Shown here in pieces: positions 60,501-64,000 of a stretch of 64,000 bases of DNA. A program made the position numbers and the translations under genes. The stretch spans positions 124,001-188,000 of the forward strand of contig MU385758.1 in NCBI GenBank assembly GCA_022497155.1, written 5' to 3'. Positions within the stretch are counted from its first letter, which is position 1, and each line of letters begins with the position of its first letter. This stretch comes from Whalleya microplaca (taxonomy: Eukaryota; Ascomycota; Sordariomycetes; Xylariales; Xylariaceae). Below the pieces are notes generated by a model. That model was not told the DNA's origin and searched no databases. It worked only from the letters and a program-made list of their open reading frames with translations.

Positions 60501-60708
60501 CCTGGGCCTCAATGGCAGCATGGGCGTCGCGGGCTTCGGCTTCCAGCAGAGCGCGTGCGCCTCGTGCAGTAATGGCGTCGGTCCCCTGGGCGGGTATGCT
60601 GCGGCCACGGGCGGTGTGCCGGTTACGGCGGGGGCGCAGCGGAGGGGCTTGGGGTTGGGGGCGGCAGTGGTGGCGGTGGCGGTGTGGGTAATGGGTGTGG
60701 TAATATAG
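57573..60708 (+). CDS. GPI-anchored aspartic protease (pepsin A1, yapsin-like) with long Ser/Ala/Gly stalk
   Basis: Six exons (57573-57846, 57951-58190, 58327-58521, 58627-58717, 58804-59186, 59303-60708) give 862 residues. A signal peptide covers about residues 1-22 (LSQAAA). A propeptide with a basic RRFF site precedes the protease fold, which opens with GELTIG. The two catalytic motifs are DTGSFELWV (D108) and DSGTTLSLLP (D301). From about residue 400 a low-complexity stalk of about 440 residues (Ser, Thr, Ala, Gly, Pro) contains Cys-bearing stretches (TACAASAAGDCTPG, SSCAPTDGASCTLG) and ends in a hydrophobic tail, a likely GPI signal. It should sit on the cell surface and cut proteins or wall components. 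Intron 1 has a CCCCCT repeat. Confidence 0.93.
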
Positions 60709-61987
60709 TAATGTGTTGGATTCGTGGGTAGAGGTGATTGGATAGTAGGTAATGGGATATGAACTTTTGTGTCGATGGGAATTGTTATGTTTTATGAATC
60801 TTAAGTTTAGCATAGTTGGCGAGCAGGCATAGATAGATATACAGATAGATATTATTTGATTCGTGATTTTCATTAACCCTTCTGGCTACACTTGTTGGAT
60901 TGGCTGATAAGGTAAGATGGGCTCTAGTGCACCCTTCGTTTTTTTTACTATAGAGCAACTAATTTATCATACAGGGGTGTCTAAAGCTCTCCTAGCAATC
61001 GCCGTACCCACCTGGCACCGGTAAGATGGGGTTTAAGGGGTGTAAGAATTGCTGGCTCGGTCGGAACGCTTGTGCAATGCCGTTTCGATGGACATACTCG
61101 TAGCTCGGCTAAATCAAGTTTCACTTATGGGTACTGAGTATACTCTAGTAGCGAGCCAATACTTTTACATTAATTATACACGGGTACCTATACGTGCCGC
61201 TAATATCACGACTATAGTAGGTCCCCAGGGGAAGACGGTATCTGTGGACATAAGATATATCAAAATCTAGGCATACCCAATGTATGTAAATATCTATTGA
61301 AAAGCCTATCCCTTATGCCGAAGTACATGACGTTAAGGTAGCTGGGTGGGTGGTATGGTGGTGGCAATGCCACCATATTATTTAGCCTCGAAGGCTAAGC
61401 CTGCTGATCTGTACATGAATAAGTTAATATATCACACAGACATACACATGTAGGTATCTTAAGTATCCTCCAATCACAACACTTTAAGCTTATGCAAAGT
61501 CCAATCTTGGTCATCAAGTGTATTTACATTTGCTCCATCATTTCCTAGCTTGAGTCTTAGCTAGTAAGCATTATTTAGTAGGGCTTTACCCAATACACAA
61601 AGTCAACTCAAAATATATGTTTTTTCTTATCAATCGCCTACTAGGCAGACTGGATAAACTGGCTCTAGTAGCCTGACAGTTCATAGCTCTTAGGAAAAGT
61701 GCACTTCCATGTTTTAATCATCCCGCATATGGCTATGCTACATACTGAGCGACAACGGTAAATACTACCACACCACTATCGTCATAACATCTGCATGCCT
61801 TCACATTCCCCTCTTAAGCATACTCATGAGATATATTTGGTTAATTCTTGAGGTCGATTATTGATTCCTGTAACTCGTTTTACTCGTCCTTGCGATACAC
61901 TCTCGTGAGTACGCCAGCTCAGTAGAGGTATTGATGATTTTATAGTATCACTGAGCTCCTTATAAATACCTGAGTATTTCCAATGCC
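60709..61987. other. Intergenic region before the NACHT gene
   Basis: No gene supported. A TATAAATA box lies at 61961-61968, only 20 nt before the ATG at 61988, which is closer than usual. Confidence 0.5.
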
Positions 61988-64000
61988 ATGGCTACTATTA
62001 TTTCGAGGTTGGCGCCCTTAAAGCCCGAAATTCGCCTCGCACAGGCTATCTCTCAATTTGAAGCCGACCTCTCTACTCCTCAAAAGGCTACTTTTCAATC
62101 ATATAGATCTCAATGTACAGTCTCACCTCCATCTATCCAAGATGTCATGCAAGTTACAGCCGAAATCGATTGTCCAAAGCCTGGAAGGGTCGGTGGTGGA
62201 CGTGGTTTTGGTCCTCGCCTCACCAATGTCTTGGAGGCAATCCAACAATTCGCGGCCCTTGGGGATGTTATAGTAGGCGGCAGTCAGAACATAATCGCAT
62301 GCAGTGTTTGGGCCTTAGTACGTTTCAGTTTACTTGTACGTGGCCTTCGTTACTGGGATATTTTCGCTGTTGACATATCCTATAGTCAATTGTAAACATC
62401 TCTTCTTACATGGAGAAGCTGTCAGCGCTTTTGATGACAATCGGTCGTTCTGCTCCTCGATATGAGGAGATGGGCCTTCTATACCCCCGATCACGGCAGT
62501 TGCAATCCTACCTATCTGAATATTTCATCGTGCTGGTCCACCTCTGTCATCACCTATTGAGGAGCACACAGAAATCATTGTTCCGGCAACTGCCATCTTT
62601 CCTCATCGACTTTGATATCAAAAGCTACCAATCTGACCTTGATTCTTGGGCTATTGCAATCAAGGAAGAGGTGAATCTAATGACTGCTAAGAGAGTCCAA
62701 GAGCAGAGCTCGTGGCTATCAACAATATCTTCATTGTCAGCTTCCGGATCGCACCGCAGGAGACTTAGGACACATTTGAAAATCCGGGAGTCTTGCTCAA
62801 AATATGATTATCAGCAAACTTGGAAGCAAATTCGAAAAGTCGGAAACTCGACTCTGTTCAGTCACAGTCGTGAATACCAGCCCTGGAAAATGGAAGCAGA
62901 GTCCTCCACGTTGGCCATTATTGGCAAACTAGGATCTGGCAAGTCTGTCTTGCTGGCCAACATCGTCGATGATCTCAACCTTCATGGACGAAATGGACAA
63001 GATATTGTGGCCTACTTCTTTTGTCGACATGATGTACAGGAAAGCTTGAAGGCTCGCACAATACTCGGTTGTCTTATGCGACAGTTGCTACACTCGATTC
63101 CAGATTCCGTGCTGGATGAACTTTCCGATATAACCATTACAGACCTAGACGTTGAACAATTGTCTAGTTTAGTAAAGCGTACTCTTCTACCCGGCTCCAG
63201 AGCATACTTTATTGTAGATGGCCTGGATGAATGTACTCTTCAGGAGAGGCACACTCTAATCGAGCAACTGCAGGAGTTCCAGAATGCATTTGCCTTACTT
63301 GTCTGCTTGTCAGTCAGATTGGAACCTCGAAATGAATTCAACCTACACTTATTACACTATGGGCATTTAGCGAGGCCCCGCATTGTCTCAATGCCTGATA
63401 ATAACCCGGATATCGAAAGCTTCATAAATACTGAACTAGAGAGGTGCATAGAATCCGGTAAGCTAATCATCGGAGACCCAAGTCTTATCCGAGAAATACG
63501 GGACGCCTTGCTAAAAGGTGCTCAAGGGATGTTCCTCTGGGTCGCTTTGCAAATTGATTCGCTGTGCGCCGCAAGAACGGATGAAGCGATCGGCCAAGCT
63601 CTGAGGAACCTGCCGAAAGATCTCCCAGAAACGTTCTCTCGTATTTTACGAAAAGCACGAGGGGCTGGTGAATGCTATCAAAAGAGAGTCTTTGAATTAT
63701 GTACAGTCGCATGTCGTCCCCTAACAACACAAGAGCTTCAAGAAGCAATGAGCGTGGTTCCAGGCAATGCTGATTGGAATCCGGCACGGCTCATCAACGA
63801 CATCTATTCAGTCTTAGCCTACTGCGGAAGTCTTATCACTGTGGACGAAGAAGAACTTACTGTACAGTTAGTGCACCACAGTGTGAAGCAATTCTTGCTG
63901 GGTGGGCTCGAAGGCAGTATTGGCGAGTCTTTTACTATGGAAAGTGCACATAGAATGATGGCAGATATTGTCATTACATATCTGAACTACGGCATCTTCA
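61988..64000 (+). CDS. STAND/NLR-type NACHT protein, 3' end outside the window
   Basis: Exon 1 (61988-62335) and exon 2 (62386 to the window end) are joined by a 50 nt intron; 654 residues are visible and the frame is still open. The first 240 or so residues resemble the helical N-terminal domain found on many fungal STAND proteins (GDVIVGGSQNIIACSVWALVRFSLL; DUF7708-like, from memory). The NACHT domain follows, with Walker A GKLGSGKS (about residues 296-303) and Walker B YFIVDGLDEC (D394), then the typical GMFLWVALQI segment and a winged-helix-like part (RPLTTQELQEAM, VQLVHHSVKQFLL). Such proteins are fungal counterparts of NLR immune receptors, with ankyrin or WD repeats usually downstream; those are off the edge. 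The true start may be further downstream, given the nearby TATA box. Confidence 0.9.

Noticed and set aside
59593..60873. Minus-strand 426-codon open frame
   Set aside because: It lies opposite the GC-rich stalk of the aspartic protease and consists of Arg/Gly/Ala low complexity; it is a shadow of the real gene.

Overview
The window is nuclear DNA from a filamentous ascomycete, most likely Pezizomycotina. Genes sit on both strands and are interrupted by 48-183 nt introns with GT..AG (once GC..AG) borders and CTAAC-like branch sites. Intergenic spaces are long, and the gene set is typical of such fungi: IQGAP-related RasGAP, POT transporter, Asf1, Rna14, Argonaute, yapsin-like protease, NACHT STAND receptor. 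I could not fix the class or genus. No rRNA, tRNA, CRISPR or intact transposon was recognised.

Layout. 2.6-5.2 kb (+): Ras GTPase-activating protein of the Gap1/Sar1 type. 6.2-7.9 kb (-): secreted GH43 galactanase-like enzyme with a C-terminal CBM35-like domain. 9.0-10.2 kb (+): seven-TM rhodopsin-like/PTH11-like membrane protein. 10.8-11.1 kb (+): a tiny His/Gly-repeat protein with an N-acylation signal, behind a TATA box and paired bZIP sites. 13.1-13.8 kb (+): the last exons of an unrecognised acidic CxxC protein. 16.5-17.4 kb (+): alpha/beta hydrolase. 19.1-19.5 kb (+): small hypothetical protein. 20.0-22.1 kb (-): POT/PTR peptide transporter. 22.1-28.1 kb: a gene-poor stretch of nearly 6 kb. 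28.1-29.2 kb (-) and 30.6-34.1 kb (+): histone chaperone Asf1 and cleavage-factor subunit Rna14, divergently transcribed. 39.2-42.7 kb (+): a slicer-competent Argonaute behind a 2.5 kb pyrimidine-rich leader dotted with fused 3'/5' splice-site motifs. 45.4-47.4 kb (-): a MYND-finger/DUF4470 gene broken by two in-frame TAG codons of RIP type. 47.8-49.3 kb (-): four-TM protein. 51.6-51.9 kb (-): 68-residue secreted protein. 53.2-54.8 kb (+): Rieske domain fused to a DUF455 ferritin-like domain. 55.7-56.6 kb (+): AMMECR1 family. 57.6-60.7 kb (+): GPI-anchored aspartic protease. 62.0 kb to the window end (+): NACHT STAND receptor, cut by the window edge.

There is no obvious operon-like or secondary-metabolite cluster. 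Two genome-defence themes meet here: an RNA-silencing Argonaute, and a gene 2.7 kb downstream with mutations of the kind repeat-induced point mutation makes. The likeliest undescribed items are the His-rich acylated mini-protein, the splice-motif array in the Argonaute leader, and the Rieske-DUF455 fusion. All gene models were made by hand from reading frame, splice consensus and family resemblance recalled from general knowledge; no database search was run.
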